This document shows, in pieces, positions 54,178 to 63,751 of a DNA stretch of 64,000 bases. Below the pieces are notes generated by a model that was not told the DNA's origin, made no database searches, and saw only the letters and a program-made list of their open reading frames with translations. Origin of the DNA: Paracoccus haematequi (GTDB taxonomy: Bacteria > Pseudomonadota > Alphaproteobacteria > Rhodobacterales > Rhodobacteraceae); NCBI RefSeq assembly GCF_900631945.1, contig NZ_UZWE01000031.1:23632-87631 (forward strand). Reading direction: 5' to 3'. Made by a program: the position numbers and the translations under genes. Within the stretch, counting starts at the first letter, position 1. Each line of letters opens with the position of its first letter.

Positions 54178-55022
54178 CGCGGATCGTCCACCTGTCGGAT
54201 CTGCATTTCGGATTCCATCGCGCCGCCCTTGCCGAACCGCTGCTGGCGCGGGTGAACGGCGCCGGGGCCGATCTGGTGGTCGTGACCGGCGACGTGACCC
54301 ATCGCGGACGGCGCGGCCAATATGCCCAGGCCGCCGCCTTCCTGTCGCGGATCCGGGCGCCGCTGATGGTGGTGCCGGGCAATCACGACGTGCCGCTGTA
54401 TAACCTGGCCGTCCGCTATCTGGCGCCCTATGCGGGATTTCGCCGGGCGATGGGACGGCATCTGACGCCTGTGCGGCAGGTGGGCGGCGCGCGGGTTCTG
54501 GGCCTGAACAGCGTCGATCCCTTCGCCGTGCAGCGGGGCATCATCCGCAAGGGAGAGATCGGGCGGCTGATCGGCGGCCTGGATCCGTTGGCCACGAACA
54601 TCGTCGCGCTGCATCATCCGCTGGAACATCTGGCCCAGGTCGACAAGGAACTGGCCCGCCGCGCGCCGCAGGCCCTGTCGCGGCTGGACCGCGCGGGCGC
54701 GCAGATCGTGCTGTCGGGGCATCTGCATGTCTGGGCGACGGGTGCGATGCTGGAACAGACGGCCCATCCGGGCGTGCTGCAAATCCAGGCGGGCACGGCT
54801 TTGTGCGGGCGGCTGTCGGACCGGCAGAACGAATTCGCGGTCTTGCAGATCGACGGGCCGATGCTGACCGTCGAACGCCATATCGCGCCCATGAACGAAC
54901 CGGATTTCCGCCCCCCGGAATACGAGCATTTCTCGCGCGAGAGCGGGATCTGGGTCGCCCATCAGCCGCCCGAAACGCCGATCGTCCCCGGCGCGACCGA
55001 GACCGCCTTCAGCACCGCGTGA
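54174..55022 (+). CDS. Metallophosphoesterase
   Basis: A 282-residue calcineurin-like phosphoesterase starting at a GTG that overlaps the lipid kinase stop. Two-metal site: LSDLHFG near residue 7, TGDVTHRG near residue 38, PGNHDVP near residue 66, ALHHPLEH near residue 145, and SGHLHVW near residue 180. Substrate unknown; pairing with a lipid kinase suggests a linked lipid-phosphate role. Its last 61 bases overlap the convergent modC gene. Confidence 0.88.
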   Translation: MTRIVHLSDLHFGFHRAALAEPLLARVNGAGADLVVVTGDVTHRGRRGQYAQAAAFLSRIRAPLMVVPGNHDVPLYNLAVRYLAPYAGFRRAMGRHLTPVRQVGGARVLGLNSVDPFAVQRGIIRKGEIGRLIGGLDPLATNIVALHHPLEHLAQVDKELARRAPQALSRLDRAGAQIVLSGHLHVWATGAMLEQTAHPGVLQIQAGTALCGRLSDRQNEFAVLQIDGPMLTVERHIAPMNEPDFRPPEYEHFSRESGIWVAHQPPETPIVPGATETAFSTA

Positions 55023-56047
55023 ACCGGCAGGCCGGGGCGCAGGTCCAGCGCGGCGGCCGAGCGCGCGGTGATCCGCGACAGGATCACCTGATCGCCCGCC
55101 TCCAGCCGCACCAGCACGCTGTCCCCAGCGGGGCTAAGGTCGCGGACCCGTGCGGGGATCACGTTCAGCGCGGAAATTCCCTGCGGCGGCACGGTGGCGA
55201 TCATCACGTCCTGCGCCAGGATGCGCAGCCGCAGCAGCGCACCGATGGGCGCGGCGATCCGGGGCAGGAACAGCGGTCCTGCCGGGGCCGCCAGCCGGGT
55301 CAACCCGTCGCATTCGTGCGCTTCGACCCGCGCGGTCAGGACGGCGCCCGCCTCGGCAAGGCCCAGCAAGGGGGCGACCGCCGGGTCCGACAGCAGCGCG
55401 GCGACCGGCCCCGCCGCCGTCACCCGGCCCCGATCCAGCAGGACGACGGTGGTCGCCAGCCGGGCGACCTCGGCCGTGGAATGGCTGACATAGAGGATCG
55501 GCAGCCCGGCCTGATCGCGCAGCCGTTCCAGATAGGGCAGGATCTCGTCCTTGCGGGGCTGGTCCAGCGCGGCTAGCGGTTCGTCCATCAGCAGCAGGCG
55601 GGGATGTGACAGCAGCGCCCGGCCGATGGCGACACGCTGGCGTTCCCCCCCCGACAGGGCGGCGGGGCGGCGGGTCAGAAGCGGGCCGATGCCCAGCATC
55701 TCGACCACGCGCGGCAGATCGGACGGGCGGCCGCGCGCCGTGAACCAATGGCCATAGAGCAGGTTCTGCCGCACCGTCAGATGCGGAAACAGCCGCGCGT
55801 CCTGAAAGACATAGCCGATGCCGCGCCGATGCGGCGGCAGGAAGATGCCCCGGTCGCTGTCGGTCAGCACAATGTCCTGGACCGTGACGCGCCCCGATTG
55901 CGGGCGCAGCAGGCCTGCGACGGCGTTGACGATGGTGGTCTTGCCCGAACCCGACCGGCCGAACAGCGCGGTCAGCCCGGCGGGGGCCTGGAAGGCGGCG
56001 TCCAACGTGAAGCCCGCGAAGGCGTGGCGCAGCGCGACCGACAGCAT
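54962..56047 (-). CDS. modC: Molybdate ABC transporter ATP-binding protein ModC
   Basis: 361 residues. ABC ATPase: Walker A FGRSGSGKTT near residue 29, signature LSGGERQRVAIGRALL, Walker B LLLMDEPLAALD, and switch His in YVSHSTAEV. C-terminal TOBE/Mop domain with NVIPARVRDLSPAGDSVLVRLEAG binds molybdate for feedback. Start overlaps the modB stop (TGATG). The 3' end runs 61 bases into the convergent phosphoesterase gene. Confidence 0.95.
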   Translation of the reverse strand: MLSVALRHAFAGFTLDAAFQAPAGLTALFGRSGSGKTTIVNAVAGLLRPQSGRVTVQDIVLTDSDRGIFLPPHRRGIGYVFQDARLFPHLTVRQNLLYGHWFTARGRPSDLPRVVEMLGIGPLLTRRPAALSGGERQRVAIGRALLSHPRLLLMDEPLAALDQPRKDEILPYLERLRDQAGLPILYVSHSTAEVARLATTVVLLDRGRVTAAGPVAALLSDPAVAPLLGLAEAGAVLTARVEAHECDGLTRLAAPAGPLFLPRIAAPIGALLRLRILAQDVMIATVPPQGISALNVIPARVRDLSPAGDSVLVRLEAGDQVILSRITARSAAALDLRPGLPVHAVLKAVSVAPGTIGVSGG

Positions 56048-56742
56048 CAGGCGCCCCGGATCCGCCGCGCGATCAGGCGCGACAGCCATTCGGACAGGAA
56101 CAGCGCAGCCATGGCGACGGCGACGGCGATCAGCACCAGCCGGGCGGCGGCGGCCTCGCCCCCCGGCACCTGCAGGAAGGCATAGATGGCCGAGGGCAGG
56201 GTCTGCGTCTGGCCGGGGATGTTCGACACGAAGGTGATCGTCGCGCCGAATTCCCCCATCGCCTTGGCGAAGGCCAGGATCGCGCCCGCCAGGATGCCAG
56301 GCAGGATCAGCGGCAGCGTCACGGTCAGAAACACCCAGAGGCGCGGCGCCCCCAGCGTCGAGGCGGCCTGTTCCAGTCGGGGATCCACCGCCTCGATTGC
56401 CAGGCGGATGGCGCGGACCATCAGCGGAAAGGCCATGATCGCGGCGGCCAGCGCCGCGCCGGTCCAGCGGAAGGCGAAGACGATGCCGATCTGGTCCAGC
56501 CATTGCCCCACCCAGCCGCGCCGTCCGAAGGTCAGCAGCAGCAGATAGCCGGTGACGACCGGCGGCAGCACCAGCGGCAGATGCACCAGCCCGTTCAACA
56601 GCCCATGCCCCGGAAAGCGCCATCGCGCCAAGGCATAGGCGACTAGGATCCCCAGGGGCAGGCTGGCCGCGACTGCCCACAGCGATACCTCCAGCGACAG
56701 GCGGACCGCCTGCCACGCTTCGGGGGTCAGCCAGTCGGTCAA
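56047..56742 (-). CDS. modB: Molybdate ABC transporter permease ModB
   Basis: A 231-residue inner-membrane protein with five to six helices. Family blocks: LSLEVSLWAVAASLPLGILVAY, HLPLVLPPVVTGYLLL, and the EAA loop EAASTLGAPR-type segment reading EQAASTLGAPRLWVFLTVTLPL, then ILAGAILAFAKAMGEFGATI. Lies one base after modA and is coupled to modC. Confidence 0.96.
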   Translation of the reverse strand: MTDWLTPEAWQAVRLSLEVSLWAVAASLPLGILVAYALARWRFPGHGLLNGLVHLPLVLPPVVTGYLLLLTFGRRGWVGQWLDQIGIVFAFRWTGAALAAAIMAFPLMVRAIRLAIEAVDPRLEQAASTLGAPRLWVFLTVTLPLILPGILAGAILAFAKAMGEFGATITFVSNIPGQTQTLPSAIYAFLQVPGGEAAAARLVLIAVAVAMAALFLSEWLSRLIARRIRGA

Positions 56743-56743
56743 G

Positions 56744-57487
56744 TCAGTCCTTCACGCTGAAGCCATGCTTTTCGAAGATTGCATCCGCAGCATCGCCCGA
56801 CAAGGCGTCGTAGAAGGCGCGGTCGGCATCGTCCGCAGCCCCGGCCAGCAGGGCGGCCGGATAGATGATCGCCGGATAGCTGTCGGCCGGAAACTCGCCC
56901 ACGATGGTCACGTCATCCTCGGCGGCGGCGTCGGTGGCATAGACGATGCCAAAGGGGGCCTCTCCGGTCGCGACCAGGGCCAGGGCGGCGCGCACATTGT
57001 CGGACTGCGCCACATCGGCCTGAACGCCGTCCCACAGGCCCAGGTTTTCCAGCGCGGCCTTGCCGTATTTCCCGGCGGGCACGGACTCGACCAGGGCCAT
57101 CGCCAGCTTGCCGCCGTCCAGCAGTCCGGCCAGGTCGGTGTCAGAGCCCATCGTGACCGGCTGCGCGTCGCCATGCGCGATCAGCACCAGCCTGTTGCCC
57201 AGGATATCGTCGCGAGTCTGGACCAGACCGGCCTTCTCGACCTCGTCCACCCATTCGACATTGGCCGAGATGAACAGATCGGCCGGCGCGCCCTCGATGA
57301 TCTGCTTGGCCAGAGCGTTCGACCCGGCATAGGAGATGGTGACGGTGTTGCCGGTGTCGGCGATGAACTGCGCGGCAACCTCGTCCAGCGCGTTTTTCAG
57401 CGAGGCGGCGGCGAAGACGCTGACATCCTCGGCCCAGGCGGGCAGGGCGGTCAGAGACAGGGCGGCGGCAAGCAGGGCGGGGCGCAT
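56744..57487 (-). CDS. modA: Molybdate-binding periplasmic protein ModA
   Basis: 247 residues with a signal peptide (MRPALLAAALSLTALPAWAE). Oxyanion-binding blocks: VFAAASLKNALDEVA near residue 25, YAGSNALAKQIIEGAPADLFISAN near residues 52-75, and TGEAPFGIVYATDA. GAGG lies 6 bases before ATG 57487. First gene of modABC, supplying Mo for enzymes such as FdsA. Confidence 0.96.
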   Translation of the reverse strand: MRPALLAAALSLTALPAWAEDVSVFAAASLKNALDEVAAQFIADTGNTVTISYAGSNALAKQIIEGAPADLFISANVEWVDEVEKAGLVQTRDDILGNRLVLIAHGDAQPVTMGSDTDLAGLLDGGKLAMALVESVPAGKYGKAALENLGLWDGVQADVAQSDNVRAALALVATGEAPFGIVYATDAAAEDDVTIVGEFPADSYPAIIYPAALLAGAADDADRAFYDALSGDAADAIFEKHGFSVKD

Positions 57488-57546
57488 CGGGAACCTCGTG
57501 GGATATGTTTTCCCGAACCTATCGCCCTGCCGTGCGGGCCTGCAAG

Positions 57547-57570
57547 CGATATTTCCGGTTGGACATAACC
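57547..57570. promoter_or_regulatory. Possible degenerate Mo-box upstream of modA
   Basis: A 24-base element with CGATATTTC and GACATAACC as outer arms around CGGTTG; six of nine arm positions are symmetric. Size and flanks resemble ModE-type boxes (CGxTATA...TATAxCG), 60-83 bases before the modA start. Weak. Confidence 0.25.
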
Positions 57571-57591
57571 TGGTGCCCGCCCCTTTTTGCA

Positions 57592-57620
57592 TTGAACCAC
57601 GGGCCGAACACGACTATATG
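57592..57620 (+). promoter_or_regulatory. rpsA promoter
   Basis: TTGAAC (57592-57597), 17 bases, TATATG (57615-57620): a good sigma-70-type match. A start near 57627 would leave a leader of about 150 bases before rpsA. Confidence 0.65.
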
Positions 57621-57626
57621 ACCGCC

Positions 57627-57776
57627 AGTCTTATGGGCGACATGGTCACAACAGACCGCATCGGAATGGGTCGGGCGTCAACGCCGCGACCCTTTGTCGT
57701 TCCCGGAAGGCAGCCATAAAGACCGGCGGAGCCAACCGCATGGCCAGTAACATGACCCAAAGGAAAACGATCATAT
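57627..57776 (+). other. Long 5' leader of rpsA
   Basis: About 150 bases between the predicted transcription start and the ATG. It contains the hairpin GGGTCG (57668-57673) with CGACCC (57687-57692) and an inner GCG/CGC pair. Ribosomal protein S1 represses its own translation through leader RNA in other bacteria; the same is inferred here. A 28-codon frame inside (57633-57719) lacks a ribosome site. Confidence 0.45.
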
Positions 57777-59456
57777 ATGTGCGCTAAAGCGACCATGGAG
57801 GAATTCGAAGCCCTCCTGAACGAAAGCTTCGACATCGACACCCCGGACGAAGGTTCGGTCGTCAAGGGCCGCGTCATCGCCATCGAGGCGGGCCAGGCCA
57901 TCATCGACGTCGGCTACAAGATGGAAGGCCGCGTCGATCTGAAAGAATTCGCAAATCCCGGCGAAGAACCCAGCATCAAGGTCGGCGACGAGGTCGAGGT
58001 CTATCTGGACCGCGTGGAAAACGCCCGCGGCGAAGCCTCAATCAGCCGCGAGAAGGCCCGCCGCGAGGAAGCCTGGGACCGTCTGGAAAAAGCCTATGCC
58101 GATGAAGAGCGCGTCGAAGGCGCCATCTTCGGCCGCGTCAAGGGCGGCTTCACCGTCGATCTGGGCGGCGCCGTGGCCTTCCTGCCCGGTTCGCAGGTCG
58201 ATGTGCGCCCCGTGCGCGATGCCGGCCCGCTGATGGGTCTGAAACAGCCGTTCCAGATCCTCAAGATGGACCGCCGCCGGGGCAACATCGTCGTGTCGCG
58301 CCGCGCCATCCTGGAAGAATCCCGCGCCGAACAGCGCGCCGAGGTGATCGCCAACCTGACCGAAGGCCAGGTGGTCGATGGTGTCGTCAAGAACATCACC
58401 GAATACGGCGCCTTCGTCGATCTGGGCGGCGTCGACGGCCTGCTGCACGTCACCGACATGGCCTGGCGCCGCGTCAACCATCCGTCCGAGATCCTGGCGA
58501 TCGGCGAGACCCTCAAGGTCCAGGTCATCAAGATCAACAAGGACAGCCACCGCATCAGCCTGGGCATGAAGCAGCTTCAGGCCGATCCGTGGGATACCGT
58601 CGGCGACAAGTTCCCGATCGGCTCGGTCCATCAGGGCCGCGTGACCAACATCACCGACTACGGCGCCTTCGTGGAACTGGAAGCCGGTGTCGAGGGTCTG
58701 GTCCACGTTTCGGAAATGAGCTGGACCAAAAAGAACGTCCATCCGGGCAAGATCGTCTCGACCTCGCAGGAAGTCGAAGTGATGGTGCTCGAGATCGACG
58801 AAGCCAAGCGCCGCGTGTCGCTGGGCCTGAAGCAGACGCAGCGCAACCCGTGGGAAGTCTTTGCGGAAACGCATCCCTCGGGCACCGTCATCGAAGGCGA
58901 GGTCAAGAACATCACCGAATTCGGTCTGTTCGTCGGCTTGGAAGGCGATATCGACGGCATGGTCCACCTGTCCGACATCTCGTGGGATGCGCGTGGCGAG
59001 GATGCGATCCAGGACTTCCGCAAGGGCGACGTGGTGAAAGCCGTCGTCCAGGACGTGGATGTCGAGAAAGAGCGCATCAGCCTGTCGATCAAGTCCCTGG
59101 AAAACGAGCACATGGCCGAAGCCGTTGACGGCGTGAAGCGCGGCTCGGTCGTCACCGTCGAAGTGACCGCCATCGAGGACGGCGGGATCGAGGTGGAATA
59201 CAACGGCGTCAAGTCGTTCATCCGCCGTTCCGATCTGGCCCGCGACCGCCAGGATCAGCGCCCCGAGCGCTTCCAGGTCGGCGACAAGGTCGATGCCCGC
59301 GTCACCAACATCGACACCAAGACCCGCCGCCTGGGCCTGTCGATCAAGGCCCGCGAGATCGCCGAGGAAAAGGAAGCCATCGACCAGTACGGCAGTTCGG
59401 ATTCGGGCGCCTCGCTGGGCGACATCCTGGGCGCCGCGCTGAACCGCAGCAACTGA
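57777..59456 (+). CDS. rpsA: 30S ribosomal protein S1
   Basis: A 559-residue RNA-binding protein that helps mRNA bind the ribosome. Six S1 (OB-fold) repeats: about residues 25-91, 109-175, 196-264, 281-351, 368-438 and 455-524, with the [27 protein letters not shown] and [13 protein letters not shown] cores. The N-terminus is slightly unusual ([14 protein letters not shown]). AAAGGA lies 12 bases upstream, a long spacing. Followed by a strong terminator, then ihfB. Confidence 0.97.
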   Translation: MCAKATMEEFEALLNESFDIDTPDEGSVVKGRVIAIEAGQAIIDVGYKMEGRVDLKEFANPGEEPSIKVGDEVEVYLDRVENARGEASISREKARREEAWDRLEKAYADEERVEGAIFGRVKGGFTVDLGGAVAFLPGSQVDVRPVRDAGPLMGLKQPFQILKMDRRRGNIVVSRRAILEESRAEQRAEVIANLTEGQVVDGVVKNITEYGAFVDLGGVDGLLHVTDMAWRRVNHPSEILAIGETLKVQVIKINKDSHRISLGMKQLQADPWDTVGDKFPIGSVHQGRVTNITDYGAFVELEAGVEGLVHVSEMSWTKKNVHPGKIVSTSQEVEVMVLEIDEAKRRVSLGLKQTQRNPWEVFAETHPSGTVIEGEVKNITEFGLFVGLEGDIDGMVHLSDISWDARGEDAIQDFRKGDVVKAVVQDVDVEKERISLSIKSLENEHMAEAVDGVKRGSVVTVEVTAIEDGGIEVEYNGVKSFIRRSDLARDRQDQRPERFQVGDKVDARVTNIDTKTRRLGLSIKAREIAEEKEAIDQYGSSDSGASLGDILGAALNRSN

Positions 59457-59480
59457 TCGCGGTCCTGACCGCCTGACATC

Positions 59481-59511
59481 GCCCGTTCCGCCTGCGCGGG
59501 ACGGGCTTTTT
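59481..59511 (+). terminator. rpsA terminator
   Basis: GCCCGTTCCGC (59481-59491) pairs with GCGGGACGGGC (59496-59506) with one G-U pair and loop CTGC, followed by TTTTT. Confidence 0.9.
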
Positions 59512-59667
59512 CGTGCCCGCCGGGCGACCGGGTTCCGCTTACGCATCTTGCGTGGCGGGGGCAAAACTGGCATCGCTATGGAAACTGGGAACCTTTTCCT
59601 GCGTTGCCTTTTTGTCGCAAGTCTTGCGGACGACGCCTTGCAGCCCGTTACGCCACCTGGGGGGATG

Positions 59668-59952
59668 ATGATCCGGTCCGAACTGATCCAGCTTATCGCT
59701 GATGAAAACCCGCATCTGTTCCGGCGCGATGTCGAGCGGATCGTGAACACCGTGTTCGAGGAGATCATCGACGCCATGGCGCGCGGGGACCGGGTCGAAC
59801 TGCGCGGCTTCGGCGCCTTCTCGGTCAAGAAGCGCGATGCCCGCACCGGCCGCAATCCTCGCACCGGCGAGGCGGTCGATGTCGATCAGAAATACGTTCC
59901 CTTCTTCAAGACCGGCAAACTGTTGCGCGATCGGTTGAACGGGGACGCCTGA
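59668..59952 (+). CDS. ihfB: Integration host factor subunit beta
   Basis: 94 residues from ATG 59668 (an ATG codon directly before it is also possible). [20 protein letters not shown] is the typical start, and the DNA-bending arm [12 protein letters not shown] contains the intercalating Pro. Forms a heterodimer with IhfA (not in the window). GGGGGG lies just upstream. Common partner of rpsA in proteobacteria. Confidence 0.96.
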   Translation: MIRSELIQLIADENPHLFRRDVERIVNTVFEEIIDAMARGDRVELRGFGAFSVKKRDARTGRNPRTGEAVDVDQKYVPFFKTGKLLRDRLNGDA

Positions 59953-60015
59953 CCGGCATAGAAAGCCCGTAAGGACACCGCGCCGCGCCCTTGCGGCCGC
60001 AACCAAGGATATTCC

Positions 60016-60438
60016 ATGCGCTTTCTTCGAGTGATCTTCGTGGTGTTGCTGGCCCTCATCTTGGTGGCCGTGGCTCTTGCCAACCGCGAGACGGTGACGC
60101 TGTCGGCATTTCCTGCGAATTTCGGGCAATATCTGGGCGGGCAATGGTCCGTGGCCCTGCCGCTGTTCCTGGTGATCTTCCTGGCCTTCGCCCTGGGAAT
60201 GCTGGCCGGACTGGTGTGGGAATGGCTGCGCGAATCCCATATCCGGCGCGAGGCGCGGGCCCAGGCCGACCGCGCCGCCCGGCTGGAAAACGAGGTCGGC
60301 CACCTGCGCCACCGCCACGCCGCCCCCAAGGACGAGGTTCTGGCGATTCTGGACCGGCCGAAGCCCAAGCCGTCCACCGTTCCCGCCGCCACGACCGCAC
60401 CGGCGCCGGGCACCACATTGCCCGCCCCCGGTCGCTGA
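60016..60438 (+). CDS. lapA: LapA family membrane protein (DUF1049)
   Basis: 140 residues with two membrane helices (about 3-23 and 48-70) and a coiled-coil C-terminus (IRREARAQADRAARLENEV), then a Pro/Ala-rich tail. The region GQWSVALPLFLVIFLAFALGMLAG is typical of LapA, which works with LapB in regulating LPS synthesis in E. coli. No lapB is adjacent. Follows ihfB as in many proteobacteria. Confidence 0.85.
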   Translation: MRFLRVIFVVLLALILVAVALANRETVTLSAFPANFGQYLGGQWSVALPLFLVIFLAFALGMLAGLVWEWLRESHIRREARAQADRAARLENEVGHLRHRHAAPKDEVLAILDRPKPKPSTVPAATTAPAPGTTLPAPGR

Positions 60439-60441
60439 GGA

Positions 60442-61074
60442 ATGGCCCAGGTCAAGATCTGCGGCCTGCGCCGTCCCGACCATATCGAGGCTGCGGCCCA
60501 GGCGGGGGCGCGCTATGTCGGGCTGGTGTTCTTTCCGAAATCGCCGCGCGCCGTCTCGGTCGAGGAGGCGGCGTTGCTGATGCAGCACATCCCGATGGGC
60601 GTGGCGGCGGTCGGACTGTTCGTGAACCCGGACGATGCGCTTCTGGATCAGGTGTTGGGCCGTGTGCCGCTGGACATCATTCAGCTTCATGGCGACGAAA
60701 GTCCCGACCGGGTGGCGCAGGTCAAGGCGCTGACTGGCCTGCCGGTGATGAAGGCGGTGGGGCTGTCCGGTCCCGAAGACCTTCCCGCGCTGACCGATTA
60801 CGGGCTGGTCGCCGACATGCTGCTGGTGGATGCCAAGCCGCCCAAGGGGGCCGACCTGCCCGGCGGCAACGGCCTGTCCTTCGACTGGCGGCTGCTGGTC
60901 GGGCGGAAATGGCTGCGCCCCTGGATGCTGGCGGGAGGCCTGACCCCGCAGAACGTGGCCGAGGCGATCCGCCTGACCGGCGCCCCGGCGGTCGATGTCT
61001 CGTCCGGGGTAGAGACCGAGCCGGGCATCAAGGACGAAGGGCTGATCCGCGCCTTTGTCGCGGCGGCCTCGTGA
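60442..61074 (+). CDS. trpF: Phosphoribosylanthranilate isomerase
   Basis: A 210-residue TIM-barrel enzyme of tryptophan synthesis. KICGLRRPDHIEAA at the N-terminus with the catalytic Cys, VGLVFFPKSPR, DIIQLHGDESPD, VDAKPPKG with the catalytic Asp, LAGGLTPQNVAEAI, and the phosphate-binding VDVSSGVETEPGIKD. Starts 3 bases after lapA. Confidence 0.95.
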   Translation: MAQVKICGLRRPDHIEAAAQAGARYVGLVFFPKSPRAVSVEEAALLMQHIPMGVAAVGLFVNPDDALLDQVLGRVPLDIIQLHGDESPDRVAQVKALTGLPVMKAVGLSGPEDLPALTDYGLVADMLLVDAKPPKGADLPGGNGLSFDWRLLVGRKWLRPWMLAGGLTPQNVAEAIRLTGAPAVDVSSGVETEPGIKDEGLIRAFVAAAS

Positions 61075-61517
61075 CTGTCCGGTTCCGTCCCGCGCATCGG
61101 GACGACATTCCGGCGGTTGCGGCCCTGCTGGCCGACGACATCCTGGGCCGGACCCGCGAAGGGGCGGACATGGCGCCTTATCTGGCGGCCTTCGACGCGA
61201 TGCAGGCCCAGGGCGGCAACATGCTGGTGGTGGGTCTGTCGGATGACCGCATCGTCGCCTGCTATCAGATCGTCTTCATTCCCGGTCTGTCCGCGACCGC
61301 CAGCCTGCGCGCCCAGATCGAAGGGGTACGCGTCGCCTCGGACCTGCGGGGCCGGGGTATCGGCGCGCGCCTGATTGCGGATGCCGAGGATCGGGCGCGG
61401 GCGGCGGGATGCGGCCTGATGCAGTTGACGACCAACCGGACGCGGGTCGATGCGCACCGCTTCTATGACCGCACGGGCTTCACGCCCAGCCATATCGGCT
61501 ATAAGAAGCCGCTCTAG
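61071..61517 (+). CDS. GNAT family N-acetyltransferase
   Basis: 148 residues starting at a GTG that overlaps the trpF stop. The acetyl-CoA pyrophosphate loop [21 protein letters not shown] is near residue 96, and the C-terminal [22 protein letters not shown] is typical. Substrate unknown. Sits between trpF and trpB, so it is probably co-expressed with them. Confidence 0.9.
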   Translation: MTVRFRPAHRDDIPAVAALLADDILGRTREGADMAPYLAAFDAMQAQGGNMLVVGLSDDRIVACYQIVFIPGLSATASLRAQIEGVRVASDLRGRGIGARLIADAEDRARAAGCGLMQLTTNRTRVDAHRFYDRTGFTPSHIGYKKPL

Positions 61518-61539
61518 GATTTCAGGGAAGGCGCGCCCC

Positions 61540-62766
61540 ATGGCAGACGATCTGGTGAACAGCTACAAGACCGGCCCCGACGAACAGGGCCGCTTCGGCA
61601 TCTATGGCGGCCGCTTCGTCAGCGAGACGCTGATGCCGCTGATCCTGGACCTGGAAGCCGAATACGAACGCGCCAAGACCGACACCGCGTTCTGGGCAGA
61701 GATGGACGATCTGTGGACGCATTACGTCGGACGCCCCTCGCCCCTGTATTTCGCGGAACGCCTGACCGAGCATCTGGGCGGCGCCAAGATCTATATGAAG
61801 CGCGACGAGCTGAACCATACCGGCGCGCACAAGATCAACAACGTGCTGGGCCAGATCCTGCTGGCGCGGCGGATGGGCAAGACCCGGATCATCGCCGAAA
61901 CCGGCGCGGGCCAGCATGGCGTGGCGACGGCCACGGTCTGCGCGCGATTCGGGCTGAAATGCGTGGTCTACATGGGCGCGCATGACGTTGAACGCCAGGC
62001 GCCCAACGTGTTCCGCATGCGCCTGCTGGGGGCCGAGGTCGTGCCCGTCACCAGCGGCCGGGGCACGCTGAAGGACGCGATGAACGACGCGCTGCGCGAC
62101 TGGGTGACGAATGTGCGCGACACCTTCTATTGCATCGGCACGGTGGCGGGGCCGCATCCCTATCCGGCCATGGTGCGCGATTTCCAGTCGATCATCGGCA
62201 AAGAGGTCAAGGAACAGATCCTGCCCCGCGAGGGCCGTCTGCCCGACACGATCATCGCCGCGATCGGCGGCGGGTCGAACGCCATGGGGCTGTTCTATCC
62301 GTTCCTGGACGACAAGGACGTGCGCATCATCGGGGTCGAGGCCGGGGGCAAGGGCGTCGACGACCGGATGGAGCATTGCGCCAGCCTTTCGGGCGGCCGG
62401 GCGGGCGTGCTGCACGGCAATCGCACCTATCTGTTGCAGGACGACGACGGTCAGATCCTGGAAGGCCACTCGATCAGCGCCGGCTTGGATTATCCCGGCA
62501 TCGGCCCGGAACATGCCTGGCTGAACGACACGGGCCGCGCCGAATATGTCAGCATCACCGATGCCGAGGCGTTGGAGGCGTTCCAGCTGTGCTGCGCCCT
62601 TGAAGGCATCATCCCGGCCCTGGAACCCAGCCACGCCTTGGCGCATGTGATGAAGATCGCGCCCGACCTGCCGCGCGATCACCTGATCGTCATGAACATG
62701 TGCGGGCGCGGCGACAAGGACATCTTCACCGTCGCCAAGCATCTTGGATTTGATATCAAGACATGA
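61540..62766 (+). CDS. trpB: Tryptophan synthase beta subunit
   Basis: A 408-residue PLP enzyme joining indole and serine. The PLP lysine is in [13 protein letters not shown] near residue 94, with [15 protein letters not shown] near residue 120, the phosphate-binding [10 protein letters not shown] near residue 242, and [15 protein letters not shown]. The trpA partner is not adjacent downstream, where two minus-strand genes follow. Stop lies two bases from the DUF4893 stop. Confidence 0.96.
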   Translation: MADDLVNSYKTGPDEQGRFGIYGGRFVSETLMPLILDLEAEYERAKTDTAFWAEMDDLWTHYVGRPSPLYFAERLTEHLGGAKIYMKRDELNHTGAHKINNVLGQILLARRMGKTRIIAETGAGQHGVATATVCARFGLKCVVYMGAHDVERQAPNVFRMRLLGAEVVPVTSGRGTLKDAMNDALRDWVTNVRDTFYCIGTVAGPHPYPAMVRDFQSIIGKEVKEQILPREGRLPDTIIAAIGGGSNAMGLFYPFLDDKDVRIIGVEAGGKGVDDRMEHCASLSGGRAGVLHGNRTYLLQDDDGQILEGHSISAGLDYPGIGPEHAWLNDTGRAEYVSITDAEALEAFQLCCALEGIIPALEPSHALAHVMKIAPDLPRDHLIVMNMCGRGDKDIFTVAKHLGFDIKT

Positions 62767-62768
62767 TG

Positions 62769-63368
62769 TCAGCGGCTTAGCGTCAGAATATCGAAACGGC
62801 TTTCAAGATGGGGGGCGGGGAACATCACCCGCCCCCCGGTCTTGCCGGTCATCTGGACCACCGCGACCTGGGGTGTGCGTTGCGGGCTGGCCTGGGGATC
62901 GAAGGCGGGCAGGTCGGCATAGGGCGGCGGCGTGTCGCCCGCGATGAATCCCACGCCCAGATAGACCAGCCGGTCGCCATCGCGATGGATGCGCCCCCTG
63001 GTCCGCTGCGATCCGGTCAGCTTTTCCAAACTGCCGTCGCTGCCGATCCGGCAGCGGAACGGCGGATAGACGGTCAGCGGCAGCAGCCCGCCGATCTTGA
63101 TCGTCCGGCATGCCCATTCCCCCGCCAGCAGCGGCAGCGCCTGATCGGGCGGCAGCGGCGCGCCCTGCAAGACATCGGCCAGCATCGCCACGTCGGCCGG
63201 ATCGCCGCCTGCGAAAGCCTGCAACAGCGCGTCGCCTGCCGCCGCGTGGAACGCGCCCAGCCTGCGGTCGTCGTCGGGACGGATCGCCGTGCCGTCGCCC
63301 AACTGCTGCGCCAGCCCTGCCAGGGGCAGCAGACACAGCGCGGCGGCCAGCAGCTCAGTTCTGCGCAT
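62769..63368 (-). CDS. Secreted DUF4893-like protein
   Basis: About 199 residues with a signal peptide (MRRTELLAAALCLLPLAGLAQ). The mature part has DDDRRLGAFHAAAGDALLQA, EWACRTIKIGGLLPLTVYPPFRCRI, LVYLGVGFIAGD and a C-terminal SRFDILTLSR, as in DUF4893 proteins. Two Cys may pair. Start 63377 also possible. The 5' end overlaps the DUF2237 gene by 14 bases. Function unknown. Confidence 0.8.
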   Translation of the reverse strand: MRRTELLAAALCLLPLAGLAQQLGDGTAIRPDDDRRLGAFHAAAGDALLQAFAGGDPADVAMLADVLQGAPLPPDQALPLLAGEWACRTIKIGGLLPLTVYPPFRCRIGSDGSLEKLTGSQRTRGRIHRDGDRLVYLGVGFIAGDTPPPYADLPAFDPQASPQRTPQVAVVQMTGKTGGRVMFPAPHLESRFDILTLSR

Positions 63369-63729
63369 CGGCGGCATGGGCGCGCAGCAGTTCCAGCGGA
63401 ATGATGTCCAGGGCGCGGGCATGGGTCGCCTCCAGCACCACCTTGGGCGCGCCGAACTCCTGCGCCGCTTGAAGGAAGCGCGCCGCGCAAAGACACCAGC
63501 GGTCGCCCGGCTTCAACCCGTCGAAGCGGAATTCGGGACGCGGCGTCGACAGGTCGTTGCCCAGGTATTTCGACAGCGCCAGGAATTCGGCATCGACGAT
63601 CACGCAGACCGTATGACTGCCCGCATCGCCTTGCCCGGTATCGCAGCAGCCGTTGCGGTAAAATCCCGTCAGCGGCGACATCGAACAGGGCTCCAGCCGG
63701 GTTCCCAGCACGTTCAGCGATGGCTCCAT
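63355..63729 (-). CDS. DUF2237 family protein
   Basis: A 124-residue cytoplasmic protein of the usual DUF2237 length. Conserved: LNVLGTRLEPCSMSPLTGF, YRNGCCDTG, HTVCVIVDAEFLALSKYLGNDLSTPRPEF, and GDRWCLCAARFLQA. Several Cys suggest a metal or redox site, but the role is unknown. Overlaps the DUF4893-like gene. Confidence 0.92.
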   Translation of the reverse strand: MEPSLNVLGTRLEPCSMSPLTGFYRNGCCDTGQGDAGSHTVCVIVDAEFLALSKYLGNDLSTPRPEFRFDGLKPGDRWCLCAARFLQAAQEFGAPKVVLEATHARALDIIPLELLRAHAADAQN

Positions 63730-63751
63730 GGCGTATCCTCCTGCCGCAAGG

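Noticed and set aside
57633..57719. Small upstream protein of 28 residues in the rpsA leader
   Set aside because: No Shine-Dalgarno sequence, composition not protein-like, and an in-frame earlier ATG overlaps the -10 box.
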